Assembly (NCBI GenBank): GCA_964036275.1
Contig: OZ038435.1
Span: 12,005,634 to 12,069,633 of the forward strand
Length of the DNA stretch: 64,000 nt
Direction of reading: 5' to 3'
DNA from: Litoditis marina
Lineage: Eukaryota; Nematoda; Chromadorea; Rhabditida; Rhabditidae
Made by a program: the position numbers and the translations under genes. A model generated the notes under the pieces. That model did no database searches. It worked only from the letters and a program-made list of their open reading frames with translations, and had not been told where the DNA came from. The first letter of the stretch is position 1. Each line of letters opens with the position of its first letter. Of this stretch, positions 20,463 to 32,240 are shown piece by piece.

Positions 20463-21579
20463 CCTAAGGCTGTCTTCATTCTTTTTGTGCGATACAAGAT
20501 ACACGATACATGCGCGCTCTAATCATGTGTATCGATTGCATTTTTGTAGCGGCGACAGATACATGCGTCACGCGATGTATCTATAGTGTTCATACTTTTT
20601 CTACAGTATCTCGGAGTCAGATACATCATTTTGAATCGACGATACACTTTTTTGAAGATTGCGGCCGGCATTCTACACTTCACTCATATTGTGGATACAT
20701 CTAGGTTTTCGGATTATGAAAGTGATTTTTGTGAAATTTTTCATTTTCGCGCGCGACGCGCGCACGCGACGCGTCAAAATGAGAAAATATGCAGATTTTG
20801 GTCAAATTTGTGAACTGTGATTATCGATCATGGAGATTGCGAATGTGGATATCAATTTTATATCACGCACGCGACGCCTGCACGCGCCGCGACAAAAATT
20901 TAAAAACCCGTAGAATTCAATAAAACTTGGGAACCTGAGGAAATTGATCATTTTGAAGTCAGATGTGAGCTTGGTACGAACTTGGGGTCAAGCGCGCGCG
21001 CAGCACGCGACGCGACAAAAAATTTCAACTTTTGTGCATGAAGATAAATTTTTGGGATTGGGAGTGGTTGGCCACGCGGATAAGAAAGTATTACGAGTTT
21101 CGGATATTTATTCATAACCAGCATGATCGAATACCCCACCCATCCCAATTTCATATGAATCGACTCATTTTGATATTTCTGCCGCGTCGCGTGCACGCGC
21201 TTCGCGTGAGTGAAATTGAGTATATGGCATGGGGATCGGTAACAATGATCATTAGCGTTTTTGTTTTTCACGATGTCCAAAGTTTATCGAAATTCATTGA
21301 TTTTCACTTTTTGTCGCGGCGCGTGCGCGCGTCGCGTGCGATGAGATAGACGTCAATTTGAAGAATACCTATAAATATCTATGAAATAAACAATTTAAAA
21401 TTGTTAGAAGTTACTTTTGAATTTGAAACCAACAAAATCGAAAAAATGTATCCTGGAACGTTCATACTTTTCTGATACGTTGGCGCCAAGATACGGATAC
21501 AAAATGAGACGATACAAATAATTCGAAAATGAATCGTGTATCTGTATCTTGTATCGCACAAAAAGTCTACAGCCTAAGG
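20463..21579. mobile_element. 1.1-kb inverted-repeat element with CGCGACGCG arrays
   Basis: The ends are inverted: CCTAAGGCTG... with CTTTTTGTGCGATACAAGAT on the left, mirrored on the right. It is absent from the left block at the equivalent place (about 3925). Inside are five islands of CG-rich sequence (GCGACGCG, GCACGCG) in AT-rich DNA at about 20748, 20865, 20988, 21183 and 21315; the first three face one way and the last two are reversed. The ORFs of up to 110 codons are low-complexity by-products of these islands. No transposase is visible. Confidence 0.8.
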
Positions 21580-22087
21580 AGATTTGTTGAAGCGTACTCA
21601 CGTGAAATCAACGTGAAACAGCTCTCTCAAACATCATCCTTGTTCAAAGTTCAAACAACCATATATGTTATTTTCGTCAAGGATTTTGAACACAACACAT
21701 AGGTTATCAGAAACGGGAACTATATTACACTTTTCTGGGAAAAACAAAGTGTTTTGTAGTTGCAGACTTGTCTATCTCTCATCATAAAATCGATATTTGT
21801 TAAAATATATTTGTTTAATACTGGAACAACATTAGAATTTATAACTCTATTCATCTCGCGCAGTTTTCTTTTTACCTCTATGGTTCCTCATTGATTCTCA
21901 TGCGCTCTCGCATTTTGTTGCCCGTCATTGACAAAAAATTCGAAAAAGTTCGAATAAAATGAATAAGTCTTGTATACACAGAGAACAGAGAGAATGAAAA
22001 ACTCGTTTAAAAGCCTTATAAAAAGTCTTCCCGGTTTTTGTTCAGAGTAGTCTGGTCTGAAGTTGATAAGGATACTGTGCGAGCCAG

Positions 22088-25000
22088 ATGAGGAGGCTCT
22101 TGCTCTTATTGGCAATTGCCTTTCTCTTGACGGATGGTATGTTTATTTGTGTTACTTGTTTTTAAATCTTCATAAAAACAACTGATTTACTTAGGTGAGT
22201 TATGGAGTGAACTGCTTTTTCAGGAAACCGAAACATTTCTGGGACCATTCCAGCATTTTTGAGTTATTTGAACTTGCGGAGCAGTTTGTTTTCCAATTAA
22301 TTGCAGTCGAAATACGAAGTTTACAGGCTCGTTGCAAACCACTCCCTCAACTACAGCAAAGACAGATTCTCGAACGAAACTGGACAAACGAAATGAATTC
22401 ATGAAGTTGTGGCCCCAGAAGACACATGTTGGTTTCTGTTTCAGTTAGGAAACTTGTTTGAGTGAACCAGTACATAGTGAATTTCGACAAATTGCGATGG
22501 GGGTAGACTGAGTTATGGATTTTTCGGCGTGGTTTTTATATGTTTCATAAAGTATTATAAATAATCTTCGTGAAAACTAACTATCGATTGCTTTTTAGTA
22601 TCAGGCGGCGTAGAAATCCTTCCAATCTCATGAGAAGTTCACATGAGCTATTCGTGAACTCTCAATGTTGTAGTCATGAGAAGTTCATGCTAATAGCTCA
22701 TGAGGTATCTCATAAGATTTTTGAGGGATTGCTACGCCGCCGGACGTCGTAGTTTTAAGATGTGATCTCATTTTGCATGGGTTCATCACCTCGAAAAGTC
22801 AACAAAAAATCGAATACACTTAAGTATTTATAACGCGAAAAACCAATTCATGATTGTGCTAAAAATGAGAACATTAATATTTTAAACTTTCCATGTGGCT
22901 CAAAGAGATGAAAATGACGAGGGCTCGGAGAAAGCCGTGAAAGCACACACGGATCGGATGGGATACTGTAACAAGTACAAGGTACAATCAATAAAATATT
23001 GATTTTTTGAATTATGAGATATCACTAACTTTATTCTTACAAAATTTTATGGTTCTTTTTTTGCCTACATTACGTTTTTAACATTCTATTCTAACACAAC
23101 TTGGGCTTGAGCGCTCTGACAAAGCTGGTTCGAACAAAAAGAAACATTCGGGGGCCATTGAAGAGCAAGAACATATGGCCATTGAGTTTTTTCTACGAAA
23201 AGTCGATATGACGAGTTTCACTAAGCATTATACTCTGTTTCACCAAACAATGTCTTCGGGAGGCTTTTTCTTATGAAATATTCAATAGTTTGGTTTCAAC
23301 TTTCCAGTGATCGTACTAGTAAAGGTGCAGATGGCACGACCGGAATTTGGAGAAAATCCAAAAACGCCAACTTATCTATCTTTGGCCTGGAAGTTTGAGT
23401 ATGATACTGTAGAGGGCTATAAGTGGGTGGAACGGACTATACATATCTGAGTACGTATGCTAGAAGATATCGGCACCTTCATCCCATCCCGCGTCTCTCG
23501 CTCTGTCTCACTATTTCTTGTCTCCTACTCCTACATCCCGGCGGGATGTGAGAGCAGAGAAATAGCGTATGTTTGAGGAGACGCAGGATGGGATGGAGGT
23601 GCCGGGATCCTCTAGCATACGTACTCTGTTGTGATTTGAGCTTGATACACACTACATGATTCAAATTTCGACCGACGGCATCAAAATACAAACCCAGGGG
23701 GTGGAGCAACGGAGAAAACATTGGCTTGCTCTCAGAATGTATACATTTTTTTGCGTTTCAGCTCAATTTCAACAAGTATTGCGCCCCTCGGAAAGAGGAA
23801 GAACTTGAAGGAGTTTTGAATCAGTTCTGCGTCACTTACAACACCGAGTGCGGCGCGGAGATACCTGAAGAGTTTGTTATTGTTTATGTTGTTGTTTTTA
23901 AACAAACAGAAACATGTTTGTGGTTAGATCACATTAATACGATTTCATTCGCGAATTTAGAATCTGTCAAAAATCACCGTCAAAAACTTACTACTTACTA
24001 CGTGCTTTCTTGCTTTTCTGGTTTTTTTTTTCAAAAAAAACTTTGTATACAAAGTGAATGACGTTTCACCTTTCAGTGAGCAAGACATGGCTGTTGAGAG
24101 CAAGACCATTGCGGCTAAGTCTCTCCAACCGAAAGACTTCATCACGGCAACTGACGGAATTCCTCAGCCTTCTGATGACGTCATAATTCCTGTGAAAAAT
24201 CACAGTGACGTCATCAAAACATCCGACAGTGAACTCACTGACATTCTGGACAGAAAACCATTTTCTGATTCTGGCGAAGACGATTTCCCGAAACCAAAAA
24301 CAGACGTCATTCCCAATACGACACCCGATGTTACTACTGCTTCTGACAAGGATGTTACGGTTTCGGAAAATGACGACTTCAAATTTGGTCAGATTGACGG
24401 GGAGGGAGAGAGCAAGAAGCAAGTTTTCAGTGGTGAGAATCAATTTCGAGAACTATCTAGATGTGAAAAAACTTTGATAAACCGTAGTAGTGTTCCATAG
24501 GCTCAATCAGAGAAGTGTTAAAAAACAATTGATTTCGTATCAATTTTAATGGATTCGTTCTAAACGTGCAAAAGTTTTCAAGTTGAGAAAATACACAAAT
24601 ATAATTTACGTATGAATTTTTCGCACTCATTATTTACCTTCGCAGTTTAACGAGCCTACTCGAAAAAAGTTAGGATATTTCTATGAAAACAGTTTCCATA
24701 TCTCAACGTGATGTTCAGGACCGACTTGGGAGTACTGTATGAGGTTCGCCTCCCACTACCGCCAATTGTGTTTTTCTGACGACGTCGGTCAAGGAGACGC
24801 AATCGAGTTCTGCGGTTCTTACAAGACCAACTGCGGGGGACCACAAGACGCGGGTCCAACTGTCAGGTCAGATATAGTGGTCGCATTAAGATAGGCGGGG
24901 GAATACTGTATATCTCACTTTGAACTGTGCAAGTACACATATGTGCGATTCGTCCGCAACGTTGCTAAAGGGGTATAGGCAAAGGTGGTACAATGGTTAG

Positions 25001-27872
25001 CGTCTGCGCTCCCGAGCGTATGGGCTCGGTTCGAGTCCAGCATGAGGCGGACATTTTATAAATTTGGCACGCACCATAAATTGGTTGTAAGTAAACTTAT
25101 TGGTGCTTTATAATTTTCAGTTCAATCGTTTTAGAGACGTTTTTTTTGAAGCACGTTTTTGAAGCAAAGATCTTTTCAGTGAGAAGCAGAAAGCCGCAAT
25201 AGAGAGTTCTGACGATTTAGAAGCGCCCGATGTACAAGCAAAGCCTACAGAAAACGTAAGTTGCTACCATTTGAGAATTATCAAAACACAATGAACAATT
25301 AACAACCAAATGGAAAGTTCATTAAGCATAGATTATATAACAGACTAAAAGTGACTAACTCAATCGTTACTAGATTCTAGAATTCGGAAAAACTTTCAGA
25401 TCAGCAAAGAAGTTTTGGAGTACTGTAAAATGTACGTGGAAAACTACAACTATTTCTGTGCGGGAGGCTCAGAGAAAGAGAATGAGAAATTCTGTGACGC
25501 GTACAGCCAGAATTGTCCCAATAATATTGGATCGTGAGTTTACGTTTGGTTTATTTCAATACTAAAGTTTTATTATTTTGCACTTTTATTTTCTTCTCAT
25601 TCTCTTTTCAATCTACAATGTGCTTTTGAAATTTTTCTTTTTTTCAGTTCTATTATGTTTTTTTTTCAGCAACTTCAAACATTCCGGAAGTTTTCTCGGC
25701 GGGGAGGACTCGGTGAGTTATTGCATGTAAGATACAAGATTTTTTTACTTCCGGAAATGCTACCGATAAAAGCTTGAAGACTCGAATTATATATCTCATC
25801 AGCTCTCCTCCACACCACTCTCACCAGCATTTGGGAGATTGTTATATGAATAGTGAGTCGATGGAAAGAAGCTTTCAATTGAAGCATCTCAAACATTGAA
25901 CAATAAAATAACTTTTGATCTACCGACGTTTTACAGAGAGAACAGAGTGAAGGAAGAAAAGGGAATGAGAGAAACAGAGAAAAGGAACACTCTCTCTATC
26001 TTTACGAGGGAAACAAGAAGGAGTACTGTGACAAGTTCTCTGTCAACTACGAGTACTACTGTGAAGGGGGCGGAGTCAACGCGAAAATCACTAGGAAATT
26101 CTGTCCCTCATACAGAACAGCATGTATTATGGAGAAAGAGAAGTGAGTTTGGACTACTACAAAAGCGAATGAGCATGGAGGTCGAGGAGAGAGCAGAGAG
26201 TATAAGTTAATCTGCGTCTCTCTGACTCGCATGCTCTCTTGCCGAGGATTGAGAGAGCTACGAAAATTGTTGGCAAATAGGCTAGACATTGTCTGAGTAT
26301 ACAATTATCGTCGTCCCCACTGATACTTTGGAACCGTGTCAATAAGTATTTCTTCGTTTTTTTTTCACTACTTGAAAAGTTTTTTAAATACAAAATTTGG
26401 TAAGCAACAGTTCATCACCGTCACAACATGTGAGCGGAAACAGTTATCCAAATGAGCATACAGCAAAACAGGAAATTCTAGTGAATAAAATGAAGAGGAT
26501 GAAAATGTAACTTTTTGAGATAAAATATGAAAAATCCATGATACATCATGGAAATACATCATGAACAATGAAATATTTCTGCTATGAACGCACTGTTTCA
26601 GACCGGCTGCTCCGGCAAATCCATTCAAAACAAAAGCCGAAAAACCAACGCATCGCCACAAACATCGGAGACACAGGGTAACAGTTGGGCAACATGTTTG
26701 CGAAGCACAACCCCACTTTTTTACGCAAAACCTACGTTTCCACCTACATTTAAAGTTATTTTTGAAATGTTTTTGGTAAGCGGAAAAACGTGGAATCGTC
26801 ATAAAAATAATCGAGTCATCAGATGCTGCCTTACCGTACGCCATGGTAAACATAGTACGGCTCCACAGAATTACTGAATCAACGAAAATGTTTCCTAACT
26901 CCATTCTGCGATGCGATTAGGGTGTAGAACCCAGCTCAATAGTTGGAGAACTACTTTATGTACGTCTTTGCTTGGCTTATGTACAAAAGTTGCATGTCCT
27001 GTTTACGGTTACCTTGCATGTTCATAATATATAAAAAGAACATTATTGTTGATAAAAAACTTTAGTTGAATTCAGTTCGTTGTGGTATTTTTTCTAGGAA
27101 TACTGTAAACATTCTCCAGGGCCGATCTGGACATCTTCATCGCCGCGGAAAGTCGAGAAGACATAGACACAGAAAGAAGTCAGTGACATGTTAATTTAGT
27201 TTCGTTCGCACCTTAAAAAAACACAAAACTGAACTCTGTGCTAGATTTATGAAATTACATGGTTTTTATGCTCCATAATTATGTTTCTGTTGAGGCGCCC
27301 GTGTACCGATGACTGCGACCCGCGCATCTTCAAACACTGTACTCTCTCCTGCAAATGTGACTACGCGTATCCCGCCGTGCAAAAATTTTGCAATCCGCCA
27401 CCCCTGCCACTGTTTCTCAATACGTGCCGGTACGATTCTATATCTATGGGCTATCCACGCCAGACATTTGCTCTGCACGTAGGTCTTGCACAGCGAATGA
27501 CCATAGCTTAGCTGTAGTTGGGACTCGACACAAGTCATAATTTACTAATTTTGACCAAAAAGCTTTGAAAAAAGCTAACCGTTTCACAAAGATGAGTGTG
27601 AACATTTTTACTGTGCAAACACCAAACTTGCATAAATTGTTTTTTGAAAGTAAACTTCATTATTGATAGTAGTTTAAAGTAAAGTTCATCATAGTAAATT
27701 GTATAGTTGGGTTTCTTCCGGTCGTTCATCCAAAAGTTGAAAACCCAGATTTCAAAGTATCCCCCATTCCATGTTGTGGTACAACAAATGTCCCAAGTAC
27801 CAGAGATACCACTACTCTTCTCAATTCGTCTACTCGAAGGCAGAGAAGGGAAAGAAAGTCGGTGAGTACTGA
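22088..27872 (+). CDS. Secreted multi-domain cysteine-rich protein, gene A
   Basis: Fourteen exons (22088-22136, 22327-22427, 22922-22981, 23762-23871, 24077-24432, 24719-24866, 25180-25255, 25400-25533, 25670-25712, 25937-26142, 26602-26677, 27120-27178, 27295-27429, 27749-27872) join in phase to 558 residues. They encode a signal peptide (MRRLLLLLAIAFLLTD) and four copies of a cysteine module: exons 3-4; exon 6 (EYCMRFASHYRQLC, FCGSYKTNC); exon 8 (EYCKMYVENYNYFC, FCDAYSQNC); exon 10 (EYCDKFSVNYEYYC, FCPSYRTAC). Acidic Ser/Asp linkers separate the modules, then comes a His/Lys/Arg-rich strip (exons 11-12) and a distinct C-terminal Cys domain (CTDDCDPR, then WYNKCPKYQRYHY). Weak points are the exon 3 acceptor, the exon 12 acceptor (a TTTCTAG lies 19 bp upstream) and a possible donor just before the TGA. 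Probably an extracellular structural or interaction protein; the family is not recognised. Confidence 0.82.
22604..22742. mobile_element. CTCATGAG-rich MITE (family 3), both ends present
   Basis: Ends GGCGGCGTAG and CTACGCCGCC are inverted. The interior has repeated CTCATGAG palindromes. It lies in intron 2 of gene A. Confidence 0.8.
23450..23625. mobile_element. Foldback MITE (family 4)
   Basis: An inverted repeat of about 60 bp per arm. AGTACGTATGCTAGAAG with GGCACCTTCATCCCATCC on the left is mirrored by GGATGGGATGGAGGTGCC and CTCTAGCATACGTACT on the right. Diverged relatives are at 28885-28992 and about 62868-62900 (GAGGAGACGCAGG). It lies in intron 3 of gene A. Confidence 0.8.
24890..25093 (+). 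repeat. tRNA-like repeat in an intron of gene A
   Basis: GGTACAATGGTTAGCGTC followed 37 bp later by GGTTCGAGTCC are the best A-box/B-box pair in the window. The tail, TATAAATTTGGCACGCACC, ties it to the other copies. It lies between exons 6 and 7 of gene A, in sense orientation. Confidence 0.7.
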
Positions 27873-28711
27873 ATAATCGGGATATACAATAGAAAATGGC
27901 TACCCTAGTAAACAAATTAGTTCATGCCAAGTGAAATTGAAACGAACATCCTCATGATAAATTAACAGAATCCTCATCATGAGAAGTGCATAAACAACTT
28001 GCGAACCATCCTTTTAATAGCATTCGATAGACACCAGCAGTTGTTGAGATAATGTCCATAAAGGATGAAGTCATGCCAATAGAAGAACAAAATGTAAATG
28101 TTATCATGTTAATAGAGTATAAGTTAAAGGAATAACATGTTCAAAAACGTCATAATTAAGTTAACAAAAATCTAGAAAGAAAAGAATTTTTTTTCTTATG
28201 ATAATTAAAATGTATGGGTTAAATTTTGTTTGCATCGTTTCGCCGTTAAATCTCGACGATGCTATTCTAGTTGGTGGTTACGGCATCTTCAGGAGATTCC
28301 ACCAACTAGAATTTGATTTAATTCGAACGAGTTAATGTATATAAAAACACAAAACAAAATGTTATACCTGTATCCTATCGAGGGAGGGGGCAGGGTGGCT
28401 AGACTAGAGAATAATGTGACTAGAAACAATTACGACAGATGTTCGTACTTCGTTCTCCATTTCGTGAAGCAAACTACCATGGATCACTATTTGTCCATAC
28501 TTGTTCAGAAAAAAGCATGTTCTAAAATAGCAGAAACCTCTCCTATTCAAGTTTACCTTTTTTTGTTGCTCTTTTGAGCGTTCTTGGCAAATAGATACTG
28601 AGAAAGAGACAGAGACAGAGAAACCTAGGTGCCCATTGAGGAGCACCATTTTGCAACAATATGGTATGGAGTGAATGAACAAGTCCTAAAATTCATTGAA
28701 ATCTTTCTCTT
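27873..28711. other. Spacer between gene A and the 28712 gene
   Basis: No gene seen. There is a short inverted repeat at about 28268-28312 (CTAGTTGGTGG / CCACCAACTAG), and several CATGA-type fragments resembling family 3 at about 27950-28000. Confidence 0.5.
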
Positions 28712-31700
28712 ATGGATGACGCAAACCTTTTGACTGGCAGAATTCCAGAAGGACCAGTGAATTCGAAGCCGTTCAACGTGATTTCTCCTTCTGGGGAAAC
28801 TATTCCGGTGGTACTTCGGCAGCCGGGGGTCGGCACGAGAAATAAGAGGTAGGATGCCATATGCAAGAAAATTCCCACTTTCACAACCTGCGTCTCCTCA
28901 AACGTGCGCTGTTTCTCTGCTCTTACATCCCGCTGGGATACAACTTGCGAAATAGTGCGCGAAACGAGAAACGCAGGATGTGCCGGGATATTCTACGGAA
29001 CGATACATGAACATGTGAAACATTGGGATCATTGGAAAACAATTCTTTTGAAATCCAGACGCGAACAATAGCCTCTGTTTGACATTCATCTTTGGCTATT
29101 TCACAAAACTCAACAACCGACTGGTTCCCATGAGAAATGGCATTTCCAGGACAACTTGAAGATTTGTTTTTGAAAATTTGAAATATTTTCAGAGAAGCGC
29201 GTGAAGACTTGACACTTTGGGACAGTGTGCGTGAACCAATTTCTTCACAGAAAGAGTCAGTTTTGCTCATTTATCTGTCTTTTCCTTCAGATCTCATTTT
29301 TACGCATAAAAACCAAATAAAGTTAAAATAAAATCAGGGAATGTGAATATTATACAAAACATTAAAAAGATACATTTCTTCTGAAATATTTGTATTCTCT
29401 CTGTTTCAGAGCAGGAATGGTTGAGTGGACCCCTCGAGAAGAAAGAATGTTCCATGAAAAGATGTTCGATTTTAATGAGAACGATTTTCAGACTCTTTTG
29501 AGGTGGGTCATACGTTTGCCTCACTACACTCGAGAGTTTTACTCGAAAAGTAACAGACGTAAATGATATATAGTTGTATTATTGTCTATCAATCATTTTT
29601 GTTTCTGATTTACGGCTAAATCACTCCGGTCTGAAGTCAAACTACATATACGACACAAAGAACTGAATAATCGTTGTTTGTCCTTCACAAAGTGACAAGT
29701 ATTTCCACAAGATGTGAAGATAACTTACCGTTTGCGTTGAATAAATTTCAAAACGAACATAAGGTTATAATCTGCCATACTTTCACAACTCCAAATGGTT
29801 ATTTTCCTATCTTTTTCTTCTATTAATTTCATTTTATCTTCAGTCAAGGTTTTTCCTGATTTTCTTCACGTGTCCCGTTGCACACTATGTGTAGGCTGAA
29901 ACCACTACTCATTTTTAAATCTGCTCGTTATAGATACGGACCAGAGTCTTCCAAAACTAAAACTAATAATTTGGTCCAATGGGACTACGCTCCAAAATCA
30001 AAGAAGAAACGCGAAAAGAAAAGTTCTAAGTCATTTCAAACAAAAAGGTATGTTACCCAGAAATACGAATTGTTTCATATTCAAGCTATGTACTGATTAG
30101 TGCTATACCCTAAAGCAAACAATCATTGTTCAATTGTTAGACAAACGATCCTGTTTTCGATAAACTGAATGCACACAACTAATTGACTAACCTCTGTTCC
30201 GAAATTTCTCCAAATTAGGATTCACGTTAGAATCTGTTTTTTTAGCTCCACACCGTCACTCGTACAACCTCCACCATTACCCAAAGTCACCAAGTCAAAG
30301 TTAGTTACGTTGTTTTGCTCTATTGAATAAACGAACTTCACACATGAATATTTTGCAATTTACTGATTACAACTGTAATCATTTACATAAATTTCTTGAT
30401 TTTCTTCTTCTCTCACTTCTATTCTCTCCTTCTACTCATGTTTTCTGGACCACTATTATAATAGTACCTAGTAAAAAAACAAAGAAAAGCTGTATTTTCT
30501 TAATATTGATACACTTTATTTTATTTTACTTCTTTTGAACAAATTCAATGCGAATGGTAAATTTGAAACTAACTTTTGAAAAAATGCTTCATAATTCATC
30601 TGACTGCGAGTAGGCAAGGTACCTAAAAGGATAATGAGAGTACTTTTCACCAAGTGCAGGGTTGCCGACGTACACTTGAACGCTCGCAGTTGTAACCCAA
30701 TTGTCTTTTTGTCCTTTGTCCACTATTGCTCATATTGTAGTTGTTTAGATTAAAACTTCCAGAGACGATTTCCCGGTAGTTCCGGATGATTCTGTGTTCG
30801 AGAACGCCGTGTCCCAGTACGGGGCCTTCACGGATACTCAGGGGATTCTACACAGACCGCGCAGTCGATCGCCCTTCACTAAACCCGGTCAGTTCGGGTT
30901 TTCGGGTTACGTTCTCAGCTAATTCCTTGGTATCGTTCATTGAAATAAATGTTCAAGCTCAGAATGCTCAGTTCAAGGTAACAATGAGTTCAGCATGGCG
31001 TTTTCAAGTGCTGTTTTCCTTCAAAGTCTTATGGACCAGCATACTTTCTGCCGCTCTTTATGCAGCCGACGCATTCAAAAACAAAGTTGTTGGAGGTCGA
31101 TAATCTTGTTTCACATTTGTACCGCACGAACAATAGAACTTTGAAGGTCTATGGGAGCCTAACCCGGACAATCCGCACAACAGAGACCACGCCAACAAAT
31201 GGTATTATCGACCGGAGTCAGTCAACGCCGATTGGCTCAATGGACAGGTGTATTTGTAGTTTGATCTTCTAGTAACATTGAATAATGAGCGTTTTCATCA
31301 AGTTATCCGTTATACCGCGACCAACTCTCATTCCATCTCTATACAATTATCAGGATCGAACAAACGGTTGAGAACAATAAAGGGTTTGAACGTGGTGTTT
31401 TTACAATTTTTTTGACTTTACTCCAGTCTCGTTTGCGAAGTTTCACCGAAGAATTCCACAGTTTCATATGTTCTGCTTTTTTTCAGAGATTCGCTTGCTG
31501 CTGAAATACTTACAACCTTTTCCTTCCTACTGTTTTGTATTATTGAACGAGACAACCGAGTTGTTTGACTGACTGATTCTGTTTTGAATTGAATTCCGTT
31601 ATCCTCACACATTCACTTTCAGTTGGCCTGGGGCGCGCATTGGGCTGTCCCTGCTGCAGGAGTGGGAGGTACAGATGGGTTCAGTGCAGTTTATTTCCCC

Positions 31701-31742
31701 ACACTCGGCACCTTCCTCAACATTCCCGACGACTACGACTAG
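28712..31742 (+). CDS. Unassigned nine-exon gene with a conserved-looking aromatic C-terminus
   Basis: The exons 28712-28848, 29193-29255, 29410-29502, 29934-30047, 30246-30299, 30763-30887, 31066-31095, 31147-31247 and 31623-31742 join in phase to 278 residues. There is no signal peptide or transmembrane segment. In order: a short ordered N-terminus (FNVISPSGETIPVVLRQPG), acidic helices (WTPREERMFHEKMF), a Lys-rich strip like a nuclear signal (KSKKKREKKSSK), a Pro-rich spacer, then a dense C-terminal block with WEPNPDNPHNRDHANKWYY, WGAHW and FLNIPDDYD*. That block looks like the functional domain. Three short hydrophilic exons with different phases all join cleanly, which supports the model. 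A poly(A) signal is at 31828. The nuclear location is inferred from the basic strip only. Two acceptors (GAAG, TATAG) are atypical. Confidence 0.8.
28885..28992. repeat. Diverged foldback repeat (family 4) in intron 1
   Basis: ACCTGCGTCTCCTCAAACG...TACATCCCGCTGGGAT...ACGCAGGATGTGCCGGGAT matches the central part of 23450-23625. Confidence 0.65.
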
Positions 31743-32240
31743 TGGCGCAGTGACAAGAGGCGCGGCTGCTGGAGAAGTGCCCACGAGTTCGAACCGTCGT
31801 ACTGTTTTGATTTATTCCGATAGTAGCAATAAACGTAATTTATTGAACGTGCATAATTAGTGAAAGCAAATGGAATGTACAGAGACGAAAAAACTAGTAG
31901 ACAATACACCTATCACGTTTTAGTAACGGTTACTGTATCGGAATCTATGCAAAGTTTCAACTATGAGTTGTGTCAAACTTCAGTTGGAGTTAGCTTTGTA
32001 TCACATATTAACAACAACAAAAACACATACTGATATATATTGCCTGTAAAATGTACAAATGATTACTATGAAGTTTCTCTATTTTTATATAATTTGTGAA
32101 GCCACTCAATATTGGAGGTTACATTAAAGCAATTAACGTAAGATAAACTCATCGAAGTGTCAAAAACTGGTGAGGGGCTTTAGTAGAGCCCTCACGGGAA
32201 CAAAACGTGAAAAAACGTCTTCAGAACGCTATATGACTCA
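31743..32240. other. Convergent 3' ends of the 28712 and 38605 genes
   Basis: About 500 bp of AT-rich sequence separates the two stop codons. It contains the plus-strand AATAAA at 31828; no other feature was seen. Confidence 0.7.

Larger units (their letters stand above)
16107..22087. other. Intergenic region between divergent genes B and A, filled with mobile DNA
   Basis: In the left block the same interval is about 2.8 kb; here it is about 6 kb. The extra length is the 1.7-kb three-ORF element, a 1.1-kb GC-patterned element and an additional tRNA-like repeat, each annotated separately. Outside these I see only sequence shared with the left copy. Confidence 0.75.
14716..23303. repeat. Right copy of the segmental duplication
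   Basis: A direct copy of 1-5662, enlarged by the insertions at 16954-18679 and 20463-21579 and by a second tRNA-like repeat. It lacks the family 1 MITE of the left copy. Beyond 23303 the sequence continues into the rest of gene A, so this is the more complete copy on that side. Confidence 0.93.

Noticed and set aside
20510..21349. Several ORFs of 60-110 codons in the CG-island element
   Set aside because: They read the repeated CGCGACGCG islands as Arg/Ala/His low-complexity protein and occur on both strands.
24985..25055. Functional tRNA gene
   Set aside because: A and B boxes are good but acceptor and T stems do not pair and the sequence belongs to a dispersed repeat.
31418..31612. 64-codon minus ORF between exons 8 and 9 of the 28712 gene
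   Set aside because: Ordinary intron; no acceptor or donor pair and no continuation.
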